From: Acidobacteriaceae bacterium
GTDB lineage: Bacteria; Acidobacteriota; Terriglobia; Bryobacterales; Bryobacteraceae
Length of the DNA: 40,390 bases
Reading direction: 5' to 3'
Assembly (NCBI GenBank): GCA_019244055.1
Contig: JAFATG010000047.1
Location: 1 to 40,390 of the forward strand
The notes beneath the pieces were generated by a model. It saw nothing but the letters and a program-made list of their open reading frames with translations, ran no database searches and was not told the DNA's origin. Positions 25,983 to 33,462 of the stretch are shown one piece after another (the first letter of the stretch is position 1; every line of letters starts with the position of its first letter). The translations under genes were made by a program, and so were the position numbers.

Positions 25983-27203
25983 ATGGCTGAGCGGGATTCC
26001 AGGCGCGGTTTTCTGCAGAAATCTTTGATCGCCAGCGTTGGGTTGACAAGCCTTGGGGCAGGCAGTCCGGGGATAACGGCGCAGGAGCATAACGCAGCTC
26101 GAACTACGGCGGAGTCGCCGATTTTGCCGCTGAGCGAACCAGCTCCGAACAGCGAATGGCGCAACAAGCAGGCAGGCATGGCCTACAGGCGGCTGGGGCG
26201 AACGGGTTTGATGATCTCGGAAATTGTATGCGGCGGAGACCCTATTGGAACGGACAATTACAAGCACTTGGACCTGGCCTTGGAAATGGGGCTGAACTAT
26301 CTCGATATGGCCCCAGCTTATGGAAACGGCGATTGCGAGATCGCATATGGCAAATTTCTGGGAGGTCCGGCCAAGCGAAATAAAGTTTTCCTGCAGACCA
26401 AGGTGAGTGCGTTCGGTCGTCTGCGGAACCAGTTATATCGTGAGATTTTCAACAGCCTGCCTTCGGAAAAGCAGCAGTCCATCATGGCGCGAGTGGAAGA
26501 GATTCGCCGGACAAATCTCGCTGAGAAGCCTGGTTACTACTTGACGTACTTCCCGGGGCAGCACAATCAGTTCGAAGGCGCATATCTCAGCAGCGCCATG
26601 ATGCCGGATTACGCTCACCTTGTCGAAGGCAGCCAGCAGTTTCGTAAGTGCATTACGGATTCGTTAGAAGCCAGTCTGCGGCGCGTGGGTACAGACCATT
26701 TCGATCTGTTGATGTGCCCTCACGGCGCGAATACCCCGGACGAGCTCGACAATCCCCACATATACGAAACTTTCTTGGAACTGAAGACGCAGGGCAAGGT
26801 CCGGTTTCTGGGCGTGACATCGCATAACGACGCAGCGGGAGTGCTTCGCAAAGCGACGGAACTAGGTCACTACGATGCCGTGCAGATGGCATACAACGTC
26901 ATCAACGGAGGCTACGTGGACCAGGCGATTCTGGATGCGGCTGCAAAGAACGTAGGAATGATCGCGATGAAAACAGCGCATGCCGTGGCAACACATCACA
27001 AGGAGCTGCAGCCCATTCCGCAATGGCGTATCGACAAAGTGAACAAGATCATTCCCGGCGATATGAAGCCGCCGCTGAAGGGCTATCTCTGGGTACTGCA
27101 GAACCCGTGGATCTCAGCGGTCAATTCGAATCTGTGGGATGAGACCTTCGTCCGCGAAAACCTTGGACTCGCCGGCAAGAAAGTGCAGCTTCAGCAGGTT
27201 TAA
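25983..27203 (+). CDS. Tat-exported aldo/keto reductase
   Basis: This 406-residue aldo/keto reductase family protein carries a twin-arginine signal (DSRRGFLQKSLIASVGL). Family motifs are YRRLGRTGLMISEIVCGGD, LDMAPAYGNGDCEIAYGKFL (Asp and Tyr of the tetrad), VFLQTKVSA (Lys) and FDLLMCPHGANTPDE (His), then GKVRFLGVTSHNDA and MIAMKTAHAVATH. Between the Lys and His motifs lies an insert of about 90 residues, including KQQSIMARVEEIRRTNLAEK, longer than the standard fold. Export of a predicted NAD(P)-dependent enzyme is a known oddity of such Tat-tagged families; it may use a bound cofactor. GGGAGG precedes the ATG. The gene ends the tdh-kbl-esterase run. The substrate is unknown. Confidence 0.92.
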   Translation: MAERDSRRGFLQKSLIASVGLTSLGAGSPGITAQEHNAARTTAESPILPLSEPAPNSEWRNKQAGMAYRRLGRTGLMISEIVCGGDPIGTDNYKHLDLALEMGLNYLDMAPAYGNGDCEIAYGKFLGGPAKRNKVFLQTKVSAFGRLRNQLYREIFNSLPSEKQQSIMARVEEIRRTNLAEKPGYYLTYFPGQHNQFEGAYLSSAMMPDYAHLVEGSQQFRKCITDSLEASLRRVGTDHFDLLMCPHGANTPDELDNPHIYETFLELKTQGKVRFLGVTSHNDAAGVLRKATELGHYDAVQMAYNVINGGYVDQAILDAAAKNVGMIAMKTAHAVATHHKELQPIPQWRIDKVNKIIPGDMKPPLKGYLWVLQNPWISAVNSNLWDETFVRENLGLAGKKVQLQQV

Positions 27204-27242
27204 GCTGTATCTCAATTTGTCGCGAGTGAAGCCGTTGAACCC

Positions 27243-27554
27243 TTACGGGCGCTCTTTCAGGATGCGACGGATGTTGCGTTTCCCATGAAGGACAGCAACG
27301 ACTTGAAGCGGGGACGTATCTGGCCGGTAAACAACGGTGTAGTTGGGATAGCGAGTCAGTGTCCAGAACCGGAGTGAACGGTTTGTAAGATCAGGCCTAA
27401 GGTGACCCCGCGATCGACCTTCGGCGAGAAACCCGCAAGCGTCATAGATTGCCTGCTCAACGCGGTCCGCCGCGGTTTCGCTGGCCTCCGCAATGTACGC
27501 CCAGATCTCGAAAATGTCGGCCTTGGCAAGAGCCGTGAGAGCATAGGCCCTCAT
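27243..27554 (-). CDS. RelE/ParE-family toxin
   Basis: This 103-residue toxin is of the type II RelE/ParE superfamily, ParE branch. MRAYALTALAKADIFEIWAY is the family N-terminal helix region. LRPDLTNRSLRFWTLTRYPN and YTVVYRPDTSPLQVVAVLHG are the characteristic C-terminal strands, and KRNIRRIL closes the protein. ParE toxins usually poison DNA gyrase; RelE-type mRNA cleavage is the alternative. The ATG overlaps the antitoxin stop by 4 nt. The order antitoxin-toxin is standard. Confidence 0.92.
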   Translation of the reverse strand: MRAYALTALAKADIFEIWAYIAEASETAADRVEQAIYDACGFLAEGRSRGHLRPDLTNRSLRFWTLTRYPNYTVVYRPDTSPLQVVAVLHGKRNIRRILKERP

Positions 27555-27826
27555 TGTCGGCGCGAACGCTGTTCACGCCATTTCTCTTTCATAGCCCGAA
27601 TTTCACGATGCGCTTGTGGGCTGTCGATAAGCTCCCCGCGTTCCGCCTGCTGATAGCCTTCCTCGATGTACGCCGACAAAGCGCGGCGCTCGTCGTCGTC
27701 CCAGCTTTCCTCAGCGTCCTGCGCCTGAAGAGCGCGGCGTAACACGTCCTCCGCGTCGGCATAGGCGCCGCTGGAAAGGCGCTTATTAATCAGCATCTCA
27801 AGGTCGGGGGGAAGGGTCAATTGCAT
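27551..27826 (-). CDS. ParD-like ribbon-helix-helix antitoxin
   Basis: This 91-residue antitoxin is the partner of the ParE-like toxin. The N-terminal ribbon-helix-helix segment begins MQLTLPPDLEMLINKRLSSG and continues AYADAEDVLRRALQAQDAEE, the typical DNA-binding and autorepressor domain. The C-terminal half (about residues 45-91, LSAYIEEGYQQAERGELIDS and onward) is the disordered toxin-binding tail. The pair should repress its own promoter in the 102-nt interval upstream, where no clear operator was identified. Confidence 0.9.
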   Translation of the reverse strand: MQLTLPPDLEMLINKRLSSGAYADAEDVLRRALQAQDAEESWDDDERRALSAYIEEGYQQAERGELIDSPQAHREIRAMKEKWREQRSRRQ

Positions 27827-27928
27827 ATCGTTTCGTTCTCGCTTTTCATCGTAGCTTTTTGCCCGTGGTTCGGTACGCGCGCCAACGGCATCGGCCGGTA
27901 TCGCGGTTAAGGCTAAGGTTGCCGCGAG

Positions 27929-29137
27929 TTACGCAAGGCGGTCGACGATCCCCTTGAGGTCTGTTGGATTTGCTTCGACCGCGCCACGGGAAAGATTGGG
28001 GCCGATCGCGAGTGCTTCACGATGGCCTTCGAACCAGACGAGAAAACGGGCTTGATCAGCGCCGGGTAGCCGCTGCTGGTTGATCCAGGTGTAATAGCTG
28101 CCCATATCGGCGTCGACGAGAGAGCCTCGTGGATCTGGCGTTGTGGCTTGGCGGTTGCCCGCGAGGAGCTCGCGCATGGATTGCTCACGGACGCGAGGTG
28201 CAAAGCGAGCCAGAAGAGTCAACGGTTGAGCCCGTCGTAAGACCTCGCGCGCTGACCATTGAACAAATGTTGTGCTGAACAACTGGGTGCCGGATCCTTC
28301 CGTCAGGATGCTGATCTGAAACCGGTTAAGAACGGCTGTATCACCCCAGCCGGTCATGCCGAGGTCTTCCGGTCGCATGGAGGCCAGCATCGTGCGGAGC
28401 ACTTCCGGGCCACCACCGCCCGGCTGCATGACTCGCCGCATCTTATCCACTAACGTTGTCCGAACGGGAGTGAGGGAAGTGTAACAGACGGAGGTTACGG
28501 ATGCAGGTATGGGTTCATTACTACCGCCGTCGATGTACCAATGCCCGAACGGCAGGGGCTGCGCCGCTGCTCTCGCCGCCACGGTATCGAGCAGAATGCG
28601 GCAGCCATTCTCCGGCTGGACGTTCGTGAAATACACGCCTTGTGGACGGAGCTTTCGGAAAAGCGGATATTTGTTTTCGCCGACGCCCTGACCCACAATG
28701 GCGATGCCGAGCCGGTGTGTAGGCGGGGCCGCTTGCGGAGTTGCCGCATTCAGCTTGCTGATGTATTCAATCGACGCGCTGCGAAATGCATCGATTTGAT
28801 GCGATGCCCACAGGTGCGCCGTGAGTTTCTCGGAAAACTGTTGCGGCGAGTTGAGCCAATCGAATCGAATTAGGTCGTCCGATACGTGGAGGCGTGCAAA
28901 CGGTGCCATTGCTTGCGCGACTTGGTCTCGCGACAGGGCCGTTAGATACGAGAACTGATTATCGAGGTCGCGGCGCTCTGCCGGAAACTTCCAGTCATAG
29001 GCAATTACCTCGCGTAATAGCAGCGGCAGGAAGGATAGCGGGAGCTGCTGAAGCAACGAAACGTGGCTGCTTGCCAATTGGCGCGCCAGGGGTGGATAGC
29101 TCGCGAAGGATTCAGGCGTCAGCTCGGCAGGCAGCAT
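27929..29137 (-). CDS. Hypothetical protein paired with an alkaline-phosphatase-superfamily protein
   Basis: I do not recognise a family for this 402-residue protein. The N-terminal third is helical (ASYPPLARQLASSHVSLLQQ, LPLLLREVIAYDWKFPAERR). The central part looks like an alpha/beta domain: RLGIAIVGQGVGENKYPLFR, QGVYFTNVQPENGCRILLDT and PFGHWYIDGGSNEPIPASVT. The C-terminal third is helical again (TDLKGIVDRLA). There is no signal peptide or transmembrane helix. Its ATG follows the TAA of the upstream gene directly (TAAATG), so it is translated with that Tat-exported protein. A cytoplasmic partner of an exported enzyme is unusual. A role in maturation or in sensing is only a guess. Confidence 0.75.
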   Translation of the reverse strand: MLPAELTPESFASYPPLARQLASSHVSLLQQLPLSFLPLLLREVIAYDWKFPAERRDLDNQFSYLTALSRDQVAQAMAPFARLHVSDDLIRFDWLNSPQQFSEKLTAHLWASHQIDAFRSASIEYISKLNAATPQAAPPTHRLGIAIVGQGVGENKYPLFRKLRPQGVYFTNVQPENGCRILLDTVAARAAAQPLPFGHWYIDGGSNEPIPASVTSVCYTSLTPVRTTLVDKMRRVMQPGGGGPEVLRTMLASMRPEDLGMTGWGDTAVLNRFQISILTEGSGTQLFSTTFVQWSAREVLRRAQPLTLLARFAPRVREQSMRELLAGNRQATTPDPRGSLVDADMGSYYTWINQQRLPGADQARFLVWFEGHREALAIGPNLSRGAVEANPTDLKGIVDRLA

Positions 29138-30268
29138 TTACGACACCTCGGAAATCGGATTGCCGTGCGAAAGTTGGGCTGAGAAACCAAGTACAGACCC
29201 CAGCGTGGGGACGAGATCCACCGATTCGACAGCGCGATCTATTACGACATTCTGGCGAATGCCCGGGCCGAGCACCATCATCCAGGTTGTGCGCGATAAC
29301 GGATCACCGGTTCGATGGTGCTGAAAACCATTGCCACCGGCATCGTTATCCGAGTCGCGGCCGAAATCAGGAAGGATGAACAGGGTAGTTTTGCCCGCGT
29401 ACTCAGGGTCGCTTTGGATGGTGTTCCAAATTTCAGCGCAGAGACGGTCGGAACGCTGAATGCCTTCGATGTAGAGCGAATAAGCGCCGGAATGTGCGAT
29501 ATCGATGTCGTGAAGAGTGATCCAGAGCAGGCTCGGCGCGAGTTGCCGCATGAGCTGGCGGGCGATGTATACCGAGAGCTCGTCAGGGCTCGCGAGGCTG
29601 CGGGCGTGCGCAGTGAAATCGCTAACCGACAGCTTCAGGATTTCAGCCATTTGCCGTAGCTCAATTTCGTTGCCGCTGAGTTCCGGCGTGTAGAGCGGGG
29701 TTTCGTAGTTGTCGCGCAGGAGATGCTCGTACTGGCCTTCTCCCGCCGAGGAAAGAGCCGCTGCGAGAAGCCGTTTGGGAAGAATCACCCCGGCGCCGAG
29801 TCCTCGCCCATATCCGCGATGATCGCTTTCACCAATACGATTGAAGCCGTTACTCGGGGCAACAACCCACGCGTCGCTGGCCGGCCGCTTCAGCTCTCGG
29901 CGGAAATACTCAAAGACTGTCGGATTGTCTGGCGGCACGGCGGCGAAGTTATTGAACGTCTCGTAAACGCCGGTGGCGAGGCTCGCGGTGGCCACATAGT
30001 GACCAAGAATGCCGCGGTTCACCACCTGAGTGAAGAACGTAGATTGCGGGATGAGCTCATTCAGCAGATGCGGAATGTTCTCCTGACCTTCGGGCATGAA
30101 AGTCTCTTCGTCGCGCGCGCCACCGCCGAAAGTGACGACAACAACTTTTCTGGTCCGTGGCAGAGCGAGGGCGCGAAGCGGGGCAAGACTGAACAGAGCT
30201 GCGCCTGCCGTTGCCCCGGTGATGCTGCGCAGAAAATCCCGGCGATGCGTGCCGACGGCCTGTGTCAT
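29138..30268 (-). CDS. Tat-exported alkaline-phosphatase/sulfatase-superfamily protein
   Basis: This 376-residue protein has a twin-arginine signal: MTQAVGTHRRDFLRSITG, a hydrophobic Ala-rich stretch, then LRALALPR. The mature part has the alkaline-phosphatase-superfamily outline: an opening strand KVVVVTFGGGARDEETFMPE, where the catalytic Ser/Thr or Cys would sit. LLWITLHDIDIAHSGAYS lies near the middle. Late metal-ligand-like residues are in LFILPDFGRDSDNDAGGNGF followed by QHHRTGD, then VDLVPTLGSVLGF at the end. Standard sulfatase CxPSR and alkaline-phosphatase DxS motifs are not obvious, so catalytic activity is uncertain. I chose ATG 30268 because it gives a normal Tat N-region; an in-frame TTG lies 16 codons upstream. 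The stop abuts the start of the next gene. Confidence 0.8.
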   Translation of the reverse strand: MTQAVGTHRRDFLRSITGATAGAALFSLAPLRALALPRTRKVVVVTFGGGARDEETFMPEGQENIPHLLNELIPQSTFFTQVVNRGILGHYVATASLATGVYETFNNFAAVPPDNPTVFEYFRRELKRPASDAWVVAPSNGFNRIGESDHRGYGRGLGAGVILPKRLLAAALSSAGEGQYEHLLRDNYETPLYTPELSGNEIELRQMAEILKLSVSDFTAHARSLASPDELSVYIARQLMRQLAPSLLWITLHDIDIAHSGAYSLYIEGIQRSDRLCAEIWNTIQSDPEYAGKTTLFILPDFGRDSDNDAGGNGFQHHRTGDPLSRTTWMMVLGPGIRQNVVIDRAVESVDLVPTLGSVLGFSAQLSHGNPISEVS

Positions 30269-30359
30269 CTCACGAGGGCTGCCGGCCCCGTTCAGGAGAC
30301 TACGATAGAAATTCAAGTTAGCTCTTTAGTTAAGTCTTATTATGCCGAAGATCAAGTCA

Positions 30360-30365
30360 TATAAT
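30360..30365 (+). promoter_or_regulatory. Possible -10 box for the PQQ dehydrogenase gene
   Basis: TATAAT lies 17 nt before the ATG of the quinoprotein gene, in the 114-nt divergent interval. The expected -35 region (around 30337-30342, TTATTA) matches the consensus poorly, so this is weak support. Confidence 0.25.
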
Positions 30366-30382
30366 GCCGGGCGGACTGAAGA

Positions 30383-32509
30383 ATGAGAACACGTCTTTTT
30401 CTCCCGGTCAGTTTCGGACTGCTGCTAGCTGTGTTGGCGTTCAAGCCATCGAAGAAGTTGCCAAACCGTAATGGGTGGCCGGTGTACGGCGGGGCGCCGG
30501 ATAATATCCACTACTCGACGCTGAAGCAGATCAATCGCAAGAACGTCAAGGATCTCCAAGTGGTCTGGACCTTTGACACCGGAGATGCGTTCCCGGGCTC
30601 AGAGATGGAGTGCAATCCGATTATCGTGAACGGCATCCTGTACGCGACCACGCCAAAGCTCCGGGTGATTGCTCTTGATGCTGGCACGGGCAAGCCCAAG
30701 TGGAGCTTCGACCCAAACGAAGGTCGCCGCGTTAGCAGCAAAATGCGGAACCGGGGCGTGGCGTATTGGGAAGGCTCGAATAGCGACAAGCGCATTTATT
30801 TGACGATCCGGCAGTATTTGTACGCGTTGAACGCGGAGACCGGAGAGCCGGTGACAGAGTTCGGCGACAAAGGAAAGATCGATTTGCGGTGTGACCTTGG
30901 ACGCGATCCAGCGCAGTTGTTCGTTTCCGACACGAGTCCCGCGATCGTATACAAGGATTCGCTGATCGTCGGGAGCATCGTTCCTGAAACTCTGCCTGCC
31001 GCGCCCGGAGACATCCGGGCTTATGATGCGCGAACAGGCAAACTGCGCTGGAGCTTTCATACGATTCCCCATCCCGGCGAATACGGTTACGAGACTTGGC
31101 CGAAAGACGCCTGGCAGTATATCGGGGGCGCGAACAACTGGTGCGGCATGAGCCTGGATGCTGAGCGCGGCGTTGTGTTCGTTCCCACGGGCTCGGCAGC
31201 ATTTGACTTCTATGGAGCGAACCGGCTAGGAGACGACCTATTTGCCAACTCACTGATTGCTCTGGATGCCAACACAGGCAAGCGACTGTGGCATTTTCAA
31301 ACTGTCCGGCATGACGTGTGGGACCGCGACCTGTCTTCGCCACCCGCTTTGGTGAGAGTGAAGCACGACGGGAAATGGGTGGATGCGGCTGCGCAGCTCA
31401 CAAAGTCCGGATGGGTTTACCTGTTCGACCGCCAAACAGGACAACCTCTGTTTCCGGTGGAATATCGCAAGTACCCGAAGAGCGAAGTGGATGGCGAAGT
31501 GACTGCGGACACGCAGCCGCTGCCCGTGAAGCCGGCCCCATTTTCGCGGCAGATATTCACGCCCGATATGGTTACCGACCGCACGCCGGAAGCGCACGAG
31601 GCAGTGCTGAAACAATTGCAGGGTTCGGTCAGCGCGGGCCAATTCGTGCCGCTGAACCTGAAAGGAACGATTGTCTTCCCTGGGCTGGATGGCGGCGGCG
31701 AGTGGGGCGGCCCGGCTTTCGATCCAGAGACAGGAATTCTGTATGTGAATTCCAACGAGATGGCGTGGAATCCTCATTTGATCGAGCGTGGTCAGAGCGT
31801 CGCACACAGCGGGAAGGAACTGTATCTGAACAACTGCGCAACCTGCCATCGCGGTGACATGAAGGGCAGCCCGCCTGAATTTCCATCGCTCGTGAACATT
31901 GCCACCAAGATGGACGAAAACGAAGTGATGAACATGATGGAGCAAGGCTCGGGAAGAATGCCGTCATTTTTAAACCTTCCTTCTTCAGACCGGCATGCCA
32001 TCATGCGCTATGTCGTGTACGGCGAGGATATCCCGGTGGGAGCTGGTCCGAGAAAGCCCTCACCTATCGACCTTAAATATCAATTCAGCGGTTACGACAA
32101 GTTTCTGGATCCTCAGGGCTATCCGGCTGTGAAGCCGCCGTGGGGCATGTTGAGCGCCATCAATCTCAATACAGGCGAGTATGTCTGGAAAACACGATTC
32201 GGTGAATACCCGGAACTAGCGAGGCAGGGTGTTGCTTACACTGGCAGCGAGAATTACGGCGGCGGAGTGGTTACCGCCGGAGGTCTCTTCTTCATCGCGG
32301 CCACGAGCTACGACAAGAAGATGCATGCGTACGATAAGGCAACGGGCGAGTTGCTTTGGCAAACAGTATTGCCGGGTGCGGGGAATGCTACTCCCGCCGT
32401 TTACGAACTGAATGGCAAAGAATATGTGGTCATCGCATGCGGCGGTGGGAAATCTAAAGATCCGCCTGGCGGATCGTATGTCGCGTTTGCCTTGCCGTCC
32501 AAGCGATAA
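30383..32509 (+). CDS. PQQ-dependent dehydrogenase with inserted cytochrome c domain
   Basis: This 708-residue periplasmic quinoprotein of the glucose/alcohol dehydrogenase type passes electrons to its own haem. An N-terminal signal ([16 protein letters not shown]) precedes [20 protein letters not shown], the standard propeller opening. Blade motifs recur: [50 protein letters not shown] and [17 protein letters not shown] cytochrome c segment around residues 470-550 has CATCH (Cys485, Cys488, His489) and a candidate axial Met526 in [12 protein letters not shown]. The propeller then resumes with [20 protein letters not shown] and ends at residue 708, so the haem domain is inserted, not appended. 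The substrate is probably a sugar or alcohol. PQQ synthesis genes are not in the window. Confidence 0.93.
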   Translation: MRTRLFLPVSFGLLLAVLAFKPSKKLPNRNGWPVYGGAPDNIHYSTLKQINRKNVKDLQVVWTFDTGDAFPGSEMECNPIIVNGILYATTPKLRVIALDAGTGKPKWSFDPNEGRRVSSKMRNRGVAYWEGSNSDKRIYLTIRQYLYALNAETGEPVTEFGDKGKIDLRCDLGRDPAQLFVSDTSPAIVYKDSLIVGSIVPETLPAAPGDIRAYDARTGKLRWSFHTIPHPGEYGYETWPKDAWQYIGGANNWCGMSLDAERGVVFVPTGSAAFDFYGANRLGDDLFANSLIALDANTGKRLWHFQTVRHDVWDRDLSSPPALVRVKHDGKWVDAAAQLTKSGWVYLFDRQTGQPLFPVEYRKYPKSEVDGEVTADTQPLPVKPAPFSRQIFTPDMVTDRTPEAHEAVLKQLQGSVSAGQFVPLNLKGTIVFPGLDGGGEWGGPAFDPETGILYVNSNEMAWNPHLIERGQSVAHSGKELYLNNCATCHRGDMKGSPPEFPSLVNIATKMDENEVMNMMEQGSGRMPSFLNLPSSDRHAIMRYVVYGEDIPVGAGPRKPSPIDLKYQFSGYDKFLDPQGYPAVKPPWGMLSAINLNTGEYVWKTRFGEYPELARQGVAYTGSENYGGGVVTAGGLFFIAATSYDKKMHAYDKATGELLWQTVLPGAGNATPAVYELNGKEYVVIACGGGKSKDPPGGSYVAFALPSKR

Positions 32510-32543
32510 GCTGCAAGCGTACCGAGTTTTTGGGGGAGTCTTT

Positions 32544-33458
32544 ATGAACCGACGAACATTTGCAAAGGATCTGGCGGGAGCGGCAGTGGGAGCAGCAGCG
32601 CTGGGGAAGGGGCCCGAGTTGGCCAGAGCCGAACAAGGTGAGGGAGGCGCAAACGCACCGTACAAGATCTCCGTGATGCTTTGGACGATACTTCGCGACA
32701 AGCCTTTCGAACAACGGCTGGAGAAAGTTGCCGAAGCCGGCTACAACCAAGTCGAGCTGGTAGGCGAATACCGGAAGTGGTCCGACGAGGAGTTCAATCG
32801 GGCGAACGCGAAGCGCAAAGAGCTCGGAATACGATTTGACGTCACAGCGGGGCTGCGCCATGCGGTGGGCAATCCCGCCGACCGCGACGCCATGCTTGCG
32901 GATGTGAAAAACGAACTGCCGATCATGGAGCGGATTGATTGCCCGGCCGTGATCATCATGTCCGGCAATGTAGTTCCGGGGATGGCGCGAGAACAGCAGC
33001 ATCAGAGTTGCATCGAAGGGCTGAAGCGTGCGGCGGCGTTGGTGGAAGGCAAGCAGATCGCGGGTGAAACTGTCAGGTTGCTGCTCGAAAATATCGATCC
33101 GGAAGAGAATCCGAAGTATTATCTGACTTCTGTGGCTGAAGGGTTCGAGATCGTCCGGGCCGTAAACCATCCGCAGGTTCGCCTGCTCTATGACTTCTTT
33201 CACGAGCAGATCTCAGAAGGAAATCTGATTGAGAAGTTGCGAAAAAACATTGAGTACACTGGACTGGTTCACATCGCCGACGTACCGGGGCGTCACGCGC
33301 CGGGAACAGGCGAAATTCATTACGACAACATTTACAAAACATTGGCGGAGCTGAACTACTCGCATAACGTTGCAATGGAATTTCTGCCACTTGGCGATCC
33401 AGTAACGGAGTTGCGCGCCGCAAAGGAACAGGCGTTACGGGCGGGAAAGAGCGCCTGA
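32544..33458 (+). CDS. Tat-exported TIM-barrel protein, hydroxypyruvate isomerase-like
   Basis: This 304-residue protein of the AP-endonuclease-2/xylose-isomerase-like TIM barrel family is closest to hydroxypyruvate isomerase. A Tat-like signal is present (MNRRTFAKDLAGAAVGAAAL). The barrel shows FEQRLEKVAEAGYNQVELVG, VRLLLENIDPEENP (metal Glu), VRLLYDFFHEQISEGNLIEK (Asp and His) and the family hallmark HIADVPGRHAPGTGEIHYDN, ending in VAMEFLP (Glu). These match Hyi residues closely. Hydroxypyruvate metabolism outside the cytoplasm makes no obvious sense, so the true substrate is probably a sugar released in the periplasm. ATG 32544 follows GGGGGAG by 5 nt. The gene is 34 nt downstream of the PQQ dehydrogenase gene and probably co-transcribed. 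Confidence 0.92.
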   Translation: MNRRTFAKDLAGAAVGAAALGKGPELARAEQGEGGANAPYKISVMLWTILRDKPFEQRLEKVAEAGYNQVELVGEYRKWSDEEFNRANAKRKELGIRFDVTAGLRHAVGNPADRDAMLADVKNELPIMERIDCPAVIIMSGNVVPGMAREQQHQSCIEGLKRAAALVEGKQIAGETVRLLLENIDPEENPKYYLTSVAEGFEIVRAVNHPQVRLLYDFFHEQISEGNLIEKLRKNIEYTGLVHIADVPGRHAPGTGEIHYDNIYKTLAELNYSHNVAMEFLPLGDPVTELRAAKEQALRAGKSA

Positions 33459-33462
33459 AGCG

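Noticed and set aside
29723-30364. 213-codon plus-strand open frame
   Set aside because: It lies antisense to the Tat-exported phosphatase-superfamily gene and reads as low-quality translation.
17700-32539. Exact 16-mer GAGTTTTTGGGGGAGT at 17700-17715 and 32524-32539
   Set aside because: One copy is in an intergenic loop and the other at a ribosome binding site. Two homopolymer-rich matches of this length in 40 kb are not convincingly above chance without a genome-wide count.
32412-32543. Earlier in-frame start for the isomerase-like gene inside the PQQ dehydrogenase gene
   Set aside because: ATG 32544 has GGGGGAG at good spacing and gives a standard Tat signal.
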